Of a DNA stretch of 64,000 nucleotides, positions 48,801 through 59,345 are shown one piece after another (the stretch's first letter is position 1; each line of letters opens with the position of its first letter). The stretch covers positions 174,994 to 238,993 of the forward strand of contig NC_031470.1 in assembly GCF_000006565.2 (NCBI RefSeq), read 5' to 3'. The position numbers were made by a program, and so were the translations under genes. Below the pieces are notes generated by a model that was given only the letters and a program-made list of their open reading frames with translations, was not told the origin of the DNA and did no database searches. Source of the stretch: Toxoplasma gondii ME49 (taxonomy: Eukaryota; Apicomplexa; Conoidasida; Eucoccidiorida; Sarcocystidae).

Positions 48801-51800
48801 TCTGCCTATTTACCTATGTCGATCTCCCTTCATCGCTCTCTACGTATACGCAGTCATCTGTATCTCCCTGTCTGTTTGCCCCCGTCTATATCTGTTTCTC
48901 TCTTCATTTGTCTCGATGTTTCTCTGTACATTTGTACACGGTGATATGCGTGAGGATGTGAAATGGCGCAGACGGCATTGCAGAAGGCGCCCCACAGAAG
49001 CTCGAGAAAGACAAACGAAGAAAAAGTACCTTCTGCACATCCACACACTCGCGGACATCTCGCCACATGCATCTGCATCTACATCTGCACCTAGTTGTGT
49101 GTTTGTATTTGTCGACGCATGCTTCTTTTGCAAATGTCGACAGGGAGGGGGGAGAAACTTCCGAGATTCGTCTCGCGTTTCACTCTTTTTTCCGGACCTG
49201 CGCCGTGGTGAGTTTCTGGTCGAGTGCTTGTCCAGTGCCTCGCGCAAGACGCTTGATGGCGTCGTCGAGAGTACATCCACCTGAGCGCGCGAAACTGGAG
49301 TCCTCGCTGCGTTCGCCTGTCTCGGTCAGCCTCCTGCGGGCGTCGTGGACGAACGCGTTTGTCTGTGCGACTGTGAGAACTGCTACGTCGACCTCTTCCG
49401 GTCCTTCGCCCGCAGTTCGCTCTTCCGCTACTTTCTGGAGCAGACGGGAGTAGAGCGCACTCGCCTCTTCTCCCCGACCTTGCAGATCTCGCAGAAACGC
49501 TTCCTGCACCAAGACGCCTGCCAAGTCTCCCTGACTCAAAGCCTCTTCCTCGACGCCACACTCTTCTGCGCAGAGCTCTGCAACAAAGAAGACACAGAGG
49601 CCGAACGATCAGGGAACGCCGTCAAGCGACGGAGTTCTACGGAGAGCAAAAGAAACAGATACACACGCATGTGCTGTCGCCTCAGCAGCAACGCCTTCTT
49701 CTTCAGTCGACCTCGGCTGTCTGGACAGCCGAACTGCCCGGGCGCTCGGGGCCGTCAAACGAGGAGTTCAGAGGGCGAATGCAGTTCGCGAAAGCCGTTA
49801 TACAAAAGAAGACTCCACCCACACTGGCGAGGCGCTTCTTACTCCGGTCTACAGCATGCGTTTCTCACCTCGCGCTTGCTGAAGGAGGACGTCTGCATCG
49901 TCGAGGCGGCCCTCCAGGAGGCGGACGCAGGCGGCGTTGAACGGCAGTTCGTACGTGATTCCCAAGTTGCGTTCGACATGCCTCCACAATTTCGCAGGAA
50001 CCAGCGAGTCTCGAGTCGCATGCGTTTCTCCGCAGCAGACGGTCGCGGAGAGGAAGTTCACCAGCAACGCCTCCTGCGAAAGACACTCCGCAGAGGAGAC
50101 ACTTGAAGCGCCACGGCACAGAGGGGAAGCGGAGAGCCAAGTGGGGAGAAGAGGACGAGGAACAGAAGGCAGCGAAGGAGGCGAAGCGGCGACAAAGGAG
50201 GTGAAAATGCAGAAGAAGAAGGAGAGCGGACAAGGGAGAACCGGGGGGAAAGGGGGGGAGCAGAATAAGGTAGACATGTGGGGAAGCGCAAGAGGACGAC
50301 GAGAGCAGAAAACGAGGACAGACGTGAGAGGGATCAACGTGAAGAGCTTAGAGGACGGAGGATGCACGTTCTGAAGACAGACTCCTGTTGAAGGAAACGA
50401 GGGAGAAGAGAGCCGCGTGTATTCCTTTCGATCGCGACTCTTGTGAAAAAAACTGCGAAGACAGAAAAGAAAAGGTGGAGGAGAAGACGTTCGCCCAAAG
50501 AGAGCACCAAGAGTCTCACATTGTCGAGGTCGTCCTGCAGCAACTCTTCGTAGATCGCGCGGCATGCGCCGTAGCTGCCCAACCTGTGGAGCTGTACATA
50601 CACCGGAAGACGCATAAGACACATCGGTGCGCAGGTCGAAACAGATCGCAGAACGGCAGATGCGTCGATTCGCTGGGCAGAGAGGACGTGGACGACGCGG
50701 CATCGCCGAAGAAAAGCTGTCTCGGCTGCAAGCGGGAAGAACGTCAACGCCTGCCCCGCCTCGCCTCTTCTTCGCTTTGTTTTTCTCTCCCCTAGTGGAG
50801 ACCTACCGTCTGCGCCTTCAAGTGCGTGACGCGGAGGCGTTCTTCCGGGGGGAGCGCGTCGACAATCCGAGCGTTTTTCTCCAGAAGCTCGAGCGCTTTT
50901 TGGGGGCGATTCAACCTGTACAGACAGTAGGCTTCCTCGAAAAGGTACGCGCGCGCCGCCGCCTCCGCGCCTTCTTCCTCCACTTTGATCTTCTTCAGAG
51001 TCTTCACCAGCTCCGTCGCTGCAGACCAGCGCCCGAGTTGCAGCAGGCAGAAGAGGCGACTCCGGCCGCTGTCTTCGTCGAGGGAGACTGAACAAAAGAC
51101 AACCGAAAACACTCTGGAAGGCTATCATCCCGCTCCTCAAAAGCATGCAGAGTCGACGCAGACAGTCTTCGCGCGTTTAGGAAGGAGCGACGTTTGTGGC
51201 GAGAGGCAATCGGAACGTCGCGTTTCTAAGGTATGCGCACCCAGGCGAGCGCGGAAGCCCCGCTGGAGAAGGAGGAACAGACACAGAGTCTCAGAGGGCA
51301 AAATGAGTTGACGGACTCAGTCGAGGATCTGGATAACAAAGTGGGGAACTGCGGCGAAAATGTGACTTCTGAACTGGTGTAGACTGGTACACAGCAGCCT
51401 CCATATCCGACGTCGAGAGCCAGCATTAAGAGGAAAAATGAACCATCGACAGCCTGAAAAGAGAGAAACATCTGAAAGCGGTGAAAAAGCAAAGCATGTG
51501 TCTCAGCTAATGCGTTTGACACGAACTATCCTGTGACAGAGAGAGTACAGATGCAGACAATCTGTGGCGGTTTCTTGAGCAAGAAAGCAAAGACCTTCCA
51601 GCTCCAGAGTTCAGCAACCTCTCGCGACAGTGCGGTTCACACGAGATCTTCAACGACAGAGACAGTAGTACGGTGCGAGCGAAGAAGAAGCGACAGAATC
51701 AAACAGACGAACGACGCCACAGAAGAGAACAGAGGATTCCACTCGGAGGAGAGCTGATGAACTGGAGCAGAAGAAGATCACAAGTTCTTGCGCTGTTGCG

Positions 51801-51964
51801 GGAGCTAAGGAATCTGGAAAGGCAAGGTCCTTACGTTTGCTGCAGACCTTAAGGGCCTGCTCGTAGTTTTCTTGCCGAAGAAGGTCGTCGAGGCGGCGAA
51901 ACAAATCTGTCACTTCGTCTGGAGACAGAGGCTCCGACTTCTTTTTGCCTGCCTCGGCCGCCAT
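45881..51964 (-). CDS. SRP72: Signal recognition particle subunit SRP72 (713 aa)
   Basis: SRP72 forms, with SRP68, the large protein part of the signal recognition particle and binds 7SL RNA. Ten exons, all GT-AG and in phase: 51964-51835, 51087-50807, 50591-50520, 50073-49869, 49577-49198, 48696-48646, 48361-48272, 47742-47392, 47053-46608 and 46016-45881 (2142 nt). TPR-like helix pairs fill residues 15-520, for example EEAYCLYRLNRPQKALELLE and LGSYGACRAIYEELLQDDLDN. The C-terminal RNA-binding region has a Lys-rich stretch, PRWPKGFDPN and the hallmark PDPERWLPKCER, followed by GYKKMLRRRK from the last exon, in line with the human protein as I recall it. It is slightly longer than human SRP72 (671 aa). 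The start is the ATG at 51964. Confidence 0.95.
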
Positions 51965-54154
51965 TCTGCTGCGCCGAGAAGAGACGCGAGAAAAAGAATA
52001 GAAAGCTCCGGACGTCCTCGCCTGCGACTCCAGAGTTCGAGGATCTCCTGTGTTTGAGCTGCGCGTGCCCTCGGTTCCGAAGAAAAACGATTCAACGTGC
52101 AAGAAAGCGTTCACAGAAAACGAAACAAAACCAGAGAGTTGCACAGACACACAGGGGGAGGCTGAAGCAGCGCAGGACCTCCTGTGTAGCACAGATGCCG
52201 GCTGCAAAGAGAACTGCTTCTGAGTGACTGGAGAGGGAACCTGTTTCTGAGTGGACAGGACAAGTTGGAGCTTTCAGTGGAGAAAGGAAGAAAACTAACA
52301 GAGGGATCTCTTGCAGAACGAACGGGAGACAGCGGCCTGCGGAACTGGAAAATGCATGCACACCGGAGAGGGACGGCCGACGAGAGGGCGTTTTCGGAGA
52401 AAAAAAGAAGAACTGCTCGAATCTTTCAGCGAAGCGCAATTCTCCCGCTTCTGGCGTCACTGGTCACGTGTTTTTTAAACCCTATTTGCTCGAAAAAACG
52501 CTCCGCTTTTCGCCAGGGCTGCATGCGCGGCGGGGTGACTTCGGACCAGCGCCTGGGCTCCTGGGCTCGGCAAAAGCGGAAACTTTTTACACGTCTCTTT
52601 TCCCTGGGACTTTGTTGGTCGCAGTTAGTGTGCTCTCAAGTATTGGAAGTCAGATGGCTTGTTTTTGCCGACTCCGAGGGGAGAAGTTTGAGAGGGAAAC
52701 TCGGAGAGACACTTCCATTTTTCTGAAACCAGAACGGTCGTCACTTTTCTCAGAGCGGGAGGACGATGGAACGGAATCTGGCTCACAGAGGGATCTTGAG
52801 ATGACAGAAAACGACTCACAGTCTCAGATAGAAAGCTTCTCCACGATCCTACGGTCGCTAGTGACCCTATTTACTCGATTTTAGTTCCTCTCACGGGAAC
52901 GCATACAGTCGAATCCAGCGACCTTGTCTCAATGTAAGAGTGGAGTCCACACGATGAGAACTCCAGCTGTGCCGAGTTTCGTCAGATTCGATCTCGCAAA
53001 CAATACAGTAGGTCGTCGTCAATTTACAGTACTGTTGTGGCGGACTGATCTACGCTCCAGTCTTTCACTAAGGATTACCAGTTGACACGAACAGGAAAAC
53101 CATGGGATGTTTTTGGCTTTCTGCGCTTCCATTTACTTTAGGAGAGACGGCAATTGTAGGCATGCGTGACGTATGTGCCGATTTTCCATCGTTTTTTTTA
53201 CCAGTCTACATCGGGGAAGTCGGTAGCCTCAGGATTTAGACCCACCACGTTTGATGTAACAGGATGATGACATTTACGGCAGAGACACAGGAAAACCTTC
53301 TATAAACGAAGGCGGGAAAGGAAGACCACGAATGCGACGGTTGAAAACAGCCAGTCAGTGATGTGGAGTCTTGAACGTCTTCGGACAAGTTCAAGATTCA
53401 CTGGGCCGGCCGCTCCTGCCGATCGACAAAACTCCGGAATGGCCGCTGTTTCTCCTGCGGCGAAAAATGCACAGTTATCGTTGAGACTTCGTCTGACACA
53501 CAGCCCGCTTCCGCCTTAGTGCACAAAAGTAGCTTCTCCGACATTTCAAGCGCGGTGTGCCTCCTACAGCTACACGTTTGTAATTCCGTGTGGGTGGTGC
53601 ATCTGTAGTATCCGTGAAACCACTTCGCTGCGCGGTGTCTGAAAGCGGCTTTCACGACTACTTCCTGGAATGGTGTCCGTTCCGTTTGACTACTCTGTTG
53701 ACCCGGGTTACGGCTTCCCAGTGGCGAACGGATTCTGTGTGTCTTTCCTGTGGAAGACACCTGCAAGAACACCCAGCGAGGGAAACTGGAATCCAGCTGG
53801 CAGAACGAGTTCGGAGGTCGGGGTTCTTCGTCTCTCACAACGTGGTATCCGGCCTGCGGAGGCTCCCTTGTCGGGGCTCCAAGAGCGCCAAAAATGCATG
53901 AAACAAGATTTCTATCCACAGTGTCAGCACTGCATCGAGTGCGGCAGGAGACCCCCCGAAGCGGAGTCTAGATGGACTGTTGTTCGCCGCCCCTGGTCCC
54001 CACCACACTCGAGAGTGTTGGTTTCTGTCCCCCATCCCGTGAGTTTTTCGCACAACGTATGTGTCGCTCGGCCGAGAGAATCGCGGATCTTGTTCGAAAA
54101 CGCGGGCGTGGCCCCGCCTACGGGACGTCCAGATTCTTTTCAGCTGCACACCCG
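51965..54154. other. Intergenic region upstream of SRP72
   Basis: Contains the SRP72 promoter and the 3' UTR of the minus-strand EGF gene. A minus-strand frame at 53919-53398 and plus-strand frames at 53590-54407 have no recognisable domain and are read as UTR or antisense shadows. Confidence 0.45.
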
Positions 54155-55567
54155 TCAGTGTTGCGACTTTTTCATGAAGAAAAACGCCCCAGCGCCACAG
54201 ATCCCGATGCCGACGACGCCCCCAATGACCCCGCCAGCAATTGCGCCGGCGTTTACCCCTTCGCCGTCATTTCCGCTGCTCTGGTTCGTGGGTTTCGAAG
54301 TCGAGGTAGCAGTGGTGGCAGGCGGATCCACAGAGCAGGCTGGAGGGCTGCACGGTTTCCCCTCTTCAAGACAGACTTGTGTGCCGTTGACGTACCGGAC
54401 GACGTGACCGACCTTGCAGGTGCACTTGTACTCGATCCCGTTTTCTTGAGACTCGCACTTTTCCACTGCCGAGGAAGGGCCACAAGGATTGATGGTGCAC
54501 GGGTCGTTTTTCACGCACCGCTGGCGCGCAGTATCTTCGCTCAAGCGGTAGCCCTGTTTGCAGACGCACTTGTGCGAGTCGATGCCCCCGATGCACGTCT
54601 GGACGCCTTCTGACCCGCAGCCGTATTGCTTGCAGATGTCCACGCATGTCGAGAAGGAAGTGCCAGTCGACACTTCGGTGTACCCTGGCTTGCAGTCGCA
54701 CTTGTAGCTCTTGCCCGCCTCCGAGGTCGGGACGCAAGTTCCCTGGCCACACGGGTTGCGCACCTTGCATGCCTCGACCACACATGAGGCGCCCGTCCCC
54801 ACGAAGGGAGACTTGCAGGTGCAGTAGACACCTCCTCGAACGGTTGTCGTGCTCGCGATGTAGCCGCAAGTCGCGTTCGGACCGCAGCGCGCACACTGAG
54901 ACGAGTTGCACTTTCCCCAGCTGTACTGAGACAGGAGGAAGCTGTCAACGGCGCACAACCCCGGAATCCGTGTGCACTTTTCTGTGGAAGCCAGACAGCA
55001 GTCCTCTTCCTGACAGTACGCTTCCGTAGTGCCGAGCGAGGCGTTGTGGCCCGTACCGCAGCCTTCGTCGTTGTACGCTTCTCGGCAAATCCACTCCGAC
55101 CCCGAAGGCAAGATAGGGTCGGTTTTCATCAAGTGCGAGTGCGTCTGAAGAAGTGCACTCTCTGTATTGGAGGAGTGAAGTTTGAACGCATCTGCCCATT
55201 TCGCAGAAAACATCCCTGACTTACCCAAGTCGTCAATGTGAGACGGACAGTACGCGGCGAACATGAGGAAGACTGCGGCAATCGAAGTCAAGGCATGATG
55301 ACTGCGTAAATGCAACCGTCCAGCCAAAAGTAAACGCGAACTTCGCCGAGTCAGCAGAGCTCGGCATCTGACAGGCTGCCCAGCCGCGAATGCCTTCCCT
55401 TCACGGCGTTGGACTGCTTGGACAACTCCGGAGGTCCGACCTGCAGCTGGCGTTGACACTGCAGCGGGTTCCTCGTCAGACCCGGCCGCGTGGTAGAGTG
55501 ACGACGGGCGGCATCGCAAAGAGAAGCTCTGCATTCTCGAAGGATGGAAGGCGTTTTCGTGGCTCAT
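54155..55567 (-). CDS. EGF-repeat type I membrane protein, microneme-like (470 aa)
   Basis: Single exon. Upstream codons to 55687 lack an ATG, so the start is taken at 55567 (55534 is the next ATG). A hydrophobic core TSIAAVFLMFAAY lies near residues 93-107, a recessed signal sequence. A Cys-rich N-terminal module (EWICREAYNDEGCG to WGKCNSSQC) is followed by four EGF-like modules beginning around CGPNATC, CKVRNPCGQGTC, CKQYGCGSEG and CTINPCGPSS. Then come a Thr/Ser-rich stalk, the transmembrane segment AGAIAGGVIGGVVGIGIC (about 440-464) and a six-residue basic tail. The Ala/Gly-rich IAGGVIGG top of the membrane helix is like rhomboid-protease sites of Toxoplasma microneme proteins. The MIC7/MIC9 type of EGF microneme protein is the closest known class, but I do not assign a name. 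It is a paralogue of the gene at 57672. Confidence 0.82.
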   Translation of the reverse strand: MSHENAFHPSRMQSFSLRCRPSSLYHAAGSDEEPAAVSTPAAGRTSGVVQAVQRREGKAFAAGQPVRCRALLTRRSSRLLLAGRLHLRSHHALTSIAAVFLMFAAYCPSHIDDLGKSGMFSAKWADAFKLHSSNTESALLQTHSHLMKTDPILPSGSEWICREAYNDEGCGTGHNASLGTTEAYCQEEDCCLASTEKCTRIPGLCAVDSFLLSQYSWGKCNSSQCARCGPNATCGYIASTTTVRGGVYCTCKSPFVGTGASCVVEACKVRNPCGQGTCVPTSEAGKSYKCDCKPGYTEVSTGTSFSTCVDICKQYGCGSEGVQTCIGGIDSHKCVCKQGYRLSEDTARQRCVKNDPCTINPCGPSSAVEKCESQENGIEYKCTCKVGHVVRYVNGTQVCLEEGKPCSPPACSVDPPATTATSTSKPTNQSSGNDGEGVNAGAIAGGVIGGVVGIGICGAGAFFFMKKSQH

Positions 55568-57671
55568 GGTGCAAATCAAAAACAGCAACGAGACATCGAC
55601 GAACGCTAGACCGCGAAGCGTACTGAGAGCGGCACTGACAAGACAGACGCCACAGCGCAGGATGTGTCTGTTACTTGACGCGCCCACACCTAAACACAGG
55701 CGCCAGACCGGATCGTGTCCATGAACGAGACCGAATTGCAGCGGAAGAAACCGTATTGTATGGCAGCCATGACGTGCCTACTGCAGACAATGGACTTTGC
55801 CCTCGACGAGGGCAGCGGGGTCCTACTGACTTACACAGCGGACGTATGGGTGGGAACTAACGGAGGCCGAGAACAGGAAGTCATACCAGTTTATTTAAGA
55901 GGAACTGGTGTCATAGCATGAAGGCCCCGAATCTCCTCAGGTATCTTTCGTGCTGCCGTGTGCCACGCAGTCCTGGCAGCCTTTCCCGAGTGAGAGCTGC
56001 GTCAAACCAAGCCTTTTTCCCGACCTGCAGTCCAGGCAAACACACAGATCTTTGGAAGAGCTGGGAAAGCGCTCTCTGTGCTCGGTAAGTCTTTTTGATG
56101 CTCTCAGGCACACAGCAGAACGCGTGTTGCTCGGGATACAGACAACCGTGTATGGTATGTGGCACGCATGGTCCCCGGTTGTCGCCGGGAGCTCTGGCTA
56201 GCCGGGGCGTTTGTACCGGGGCGCGGAAGTTCGGCAGAATTTTCCAAAAGAACACTTTTTATAAAACGCACTTGAGTCCTCAGAGTGCAAAGATCCCTGA
56301 CTTGAGGTGTAACTGGGGGATAAATCGACAGCAGCTTTCCACCAAGGTGTGCGGTGAAGTCCGGCGCTCTGCACGACTCGCCGGTTGCCCATCCCGGGAG
56401 CTCGTCCCCCTCTGGGTCGCGCTCAGGTTCCGGACTGAAGACCGGAAGAGCAGCCCGAACTCGACTCTGCAAACACCACGACCTTCGGTGGTTGTCGTCC
56501 GCACTCGGTCACCTCAGCCATCGAGTGTTGACAAACGAGAAGGCTCACAAGTTTCGCGAAAGAGGTCGTTTTCCCTTCGGTACTCTCCGGGCGCGCCGAG
56601 CTCTCTTCCGTGCCTCAGTGGCATCGCCGTTGCCGCTGTGTCGTCGCTCGGTGACCGGTCGCAAAGGCTCAGTTTCCCAGGAGGGAATATTCTCAGCGCA
56701 ACATAGCGGAACTACCTGCACGTACCTTTCTTGAGAAACTCGGAATAAAGCGTTGAAACACACTGGTGCCATCTGTGTCATTGCAAAGTGCGACTTCTTA
56801 GCCCCCGAGTGCCAAGGCCCTTGCTCGGCGTGCTCGCAGACTACGCCGTGCGACCACATGCCACAGTCGCCGGTATTTCTGTTAACCTTGACAGAGGAAG
56901 CCGAGCCCGAGTTTCGTTTTCAGTGGCAGTTTCCTCTCAGCGGCATGTTAGGTATGCCTGCTCACGTGGAAAGTCCGTTTCGGCCGCTGCGTACATGTGT
57001 GCTACACACACCCATTGTAAACAGGCCCTGCATAGGTTCACCATATACCCGTAAAAAAACTGCAGCGAACTGTTTGAATGTGTGTCCGACGCACTCGCAC
57101 GCGTTTCCAGACTCTCATACGTTTGCCAATTTCCCTTGTATGGCACCGACAGCGGAAACGCGTCCAAGTGCATGTAATTTCGTCTGGATTTTCAAGGTTT
57201 CAAGACTCAGTGAACCCCTTCGTCCGCCGGTGTTCCTCTGACTGTTCAGTCCGAAAAAAGTTACAGCGGGTGAAACTGACCCTACTATCCACTCTGTTCG
57301 AAGCCTCGGACTCCTCATAAAGTCTTGAAAGTGTTTAAACACTAAGGTAGTTTTCTATCTTCGACCCTGGTGGTAGCCGTTACCCGCTGCGGCTTGGACT
57401 TCGGTCCCCCGACCTAAAGCGTTTGCGCTGGCGGAACTGTTTATTGAATTCTCGCGTTGACAAGTAGGTTCCAAGTGTGCTTTTCCACAGGAATTCCTGC
57501 ATGTTCAACATGTCAGCAGCTCACGTCGCCCACGTCTGGGCTGTCCGGTCTTCGCGGCCAGATTCGCAGCCACGTCCAAACACCGCAAGTGGCGGTCGCG
57601 AGTACTGCCTCCGTACCGCGCCAGCGCTTTCAAGAAGACCGTCAATTCTTGGTCTCCAGGCAGTTTGCGGA
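55568..57671. promoter_or_regulatory. Shared upstream region of the divergent EGF pair
   Basis: 2.1 kb lies between the two start codons. No other gene recognised. Reading frames here are short and domain-free. It should carry both promoters. Confidence 0.4.
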
Positions 57672-59345
57672 ATGCCCCCGCGCAGAAAATCTCCCTTCTT
57701 CCTCTGCCTTTCCTACGGCTTGTGTATCTGCTCACTCCTCTTTTTACTCCGTAGTGCGGACCCGTCCACTGCCTTGCACGCACCGCCGCCTCCGAGCGGC
57801 ACGGAACCTTCTTCCAGGCCCTCCAGGAGGCCTTCCAGACCGAATCATTCCCCCACGGCAAATGCCAACCAATCCACAACCTCCAATTCATTAGCCGCCA
57901 CGAACGAAAACTCCAACTCTGGCGGTGAGACAGACAACGGCTCCGGTACTTCGACGTCTACGGTGTCTACGACAGAGTCGACGGATTCGTCGAGCGCAAG
58001 TCCGGAAACATTCATCTTGCCTAAGACCGCGGAGTGGGTGTGCCGGAACGCGGAGTCTGGGGAAGGGTGCGGTCCGTACTTCAATGTGAAGCTGAATGGA
58101 GTCGGAGCACACTGTCCGGCAGACGAGTGCTGCAGCAAATACCGGCACGGCTGCACCAAGCTTCCGCTGCACTGCGAGATCGCGAACACGCAGTACTTGC
58201 CGGACTTTTCGTACGGCAAGTGCAGCGAGGCGGCGCAGTGTTGGCAGTGCGGTCCGAACGCGAAGTGCAAGGTGGTCAGTGGCCGGAACGGCGGCGTGTA
58301 CTGTGACTGCTTGCCACCGTTCGTGGGGAAGGGCGGCAACTGCACGTTGGAGACCTGCCAGAGCGTGAACCCGTGTGGCGCGGGCACATGCGTGTCTTTG
58401 GAGAACGCGAAAACGGACTACACATGCAAGTGTAACCCGGGCTTCACGCTCCTTGACAACAGCGCCAAGTCGCTGCCGCCGGTCTGCGTGGACGTGTGTC
58501 TGCTGAACAGCTGCGGCGAAGACGCCGCCGTGAAGAAGTGCGTTGCGGGGAACGATGACTACATGTGCATCTGCAACCCGGGGTACCGGCTGGTAACGCT
58601 CGCGGGTGGCATTCGCAAGTGCCTGCCCTTCGATCCGTGCGAAGTGAACCCGTGCGGGCCGTCGAACGCTGTGGAAAGCTGCACAGCCGATGGTTTGTCC
58701 TACAAATGCACGTGCAAAGAAGGGTACGTCGAGAGGTACACGGAACGCCAGGCAATGTGCATCGAAGAGGCGCGGTGCCACCCGCCGTTCTGCCGAGAAA
58801 CACCGCCGCCAAAGATTCCCATTCCGACGACGAGCACCACTACCTCGACACCCGGCAGCAACAGCTCGACTTCCCCAAACAAGCCAGGAGACGGCAACGC
58901 TGCGGACGACGAAACTGACGTCGCCATGATCGTGGGCGCGAGCGTCGGGGGGGTCGTTGGCTTCCTCGCGCTCGCGTGCGTGGCGTACTGGTGCATCCGG
59001 TCGCGGAGCGACAAGAATCCCCGGGACGACGCGAAAAACACGGAGAAGGATGAACTCATCCCCCGAACTCGAGAAGGGATCTTCGGCGACCTGGTCGACG
59101 ACGAGGGAAAACCCCTCGATGACGCCGTCGACGCAGACTGGGAAAGACGCAGAAGAACTCGCGAGGCCAGTGAAGCGAGCTCGGCAAGCAGTTCAAGCAG
59201 CTCCAGTAGCTCCAGTAGCTCCAGCAGTGCCAGCAGCGCCAGCAGCGCCAGCAGTGCCAGCAGTGCCAGCAGATCCTCCAGCCGAGATTCCAGACGAGAC
59301 AGCGTGAGCACGCGTCGAACCAGCAGCAGCTCTTCGATTGCTTAA
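57672..59345 (+). CDS. EGF-repeat type I membrane protein with long Ser-rich tail (557 aa)
   Basis: The ATG at 57672 is chosen because it begins a classic signal peptide (MPPRRK, then FFLCLSYGLCICSLLFLL); earlier in-frame codons would bury it. A Pro/Thr/Ser-rich linker reaches residue ~115. Then comes a Cys-rich module (EWVCRNAESGEGCG to YGKCSEAAQC), matching its neighbour at 54155 cysteine by cysteine, then four EGF-like modules (CGPNAKC, CQSVNPCGAGTC, CLLNSCGEDA, CEVNPCGPSN). A stalk, a transmembrane helix IVGASVGGVVGFLALACVAYWC (about 419-440) and a 115-residue cytosolic tail follow. The tail is acidic, then poly-Ser/Ala, and ends in Arg/Ser. Likely a microneme or surface adhesin-type protein. 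The tail differs completely from the six-residue tail of its paralogue. Confidence 0.85.
   Translation: MPPRRKSPFFLCLSYGLCICSLLFLLRSADPSTALHAPPPPSGTEPSSRPSRRPSRPNHSPTANANQSTTSNSLAATNENSNSGGETDNGSGTSTSTVSTTESTDSSSASPETFILPKTAEWVCRNAESGEGCGPYFNVKLNGVGAHCPADECCSKYRHGCTKLPLHCEIANTQYLPDFSYGKCSEAAQCWQCGPNAKCKVVSGRNGGVYCDCLPPFVGKGGNCTLETCQSVNPCGAGTCVSLENAKTDYTCKCNPGFTLLDNSAKSLPPVCVDVCLLNSCGEDAAVKKCVAGNDDYMCICNPGYRLVTLAGGIRKCLPFDPCEVNPCGPSNAVESCTADGLSYKCTCKEGYVERYTERQAMCIEEARCHPPFCRETPPPKIPIPTTSTTTSTPGSNSSTSPNKPGDGNAADDETDVAMIVGASVGGVVGFLALACVAYWCIRSRSDKNPRDDAKNTEKDELIPRTREGIFGDLVDDEGKPLDDAVDADWERRRRTREASEASSASSSSSSSSSSSSSSASSASSASSASSASRSSSRDSRRDSVSTRRTSSSSSIA
59165..59290 (+). repeat. AGC-type trinucleotide tract encoding Ser/Ala run
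   Basis: AGC/TCC/GCC triplets encode a Ser run followed by Ser-Ser-Ala units in the cytosolic tail of the EGF protein. Confidence 0.85.

Noticed and set aside
53398..53919. 173-codon minus-strand frame downstream of the short EGF gene
   Set aside because: Begins without convincing context and has no Cys module matching the EGF family; likely 3' UTR.
57891..58781. 296-codon minus-strand frame opposite the EGF gene
   Set aside because: Antisense shadow of the Cys-rich exon on the plus strand.
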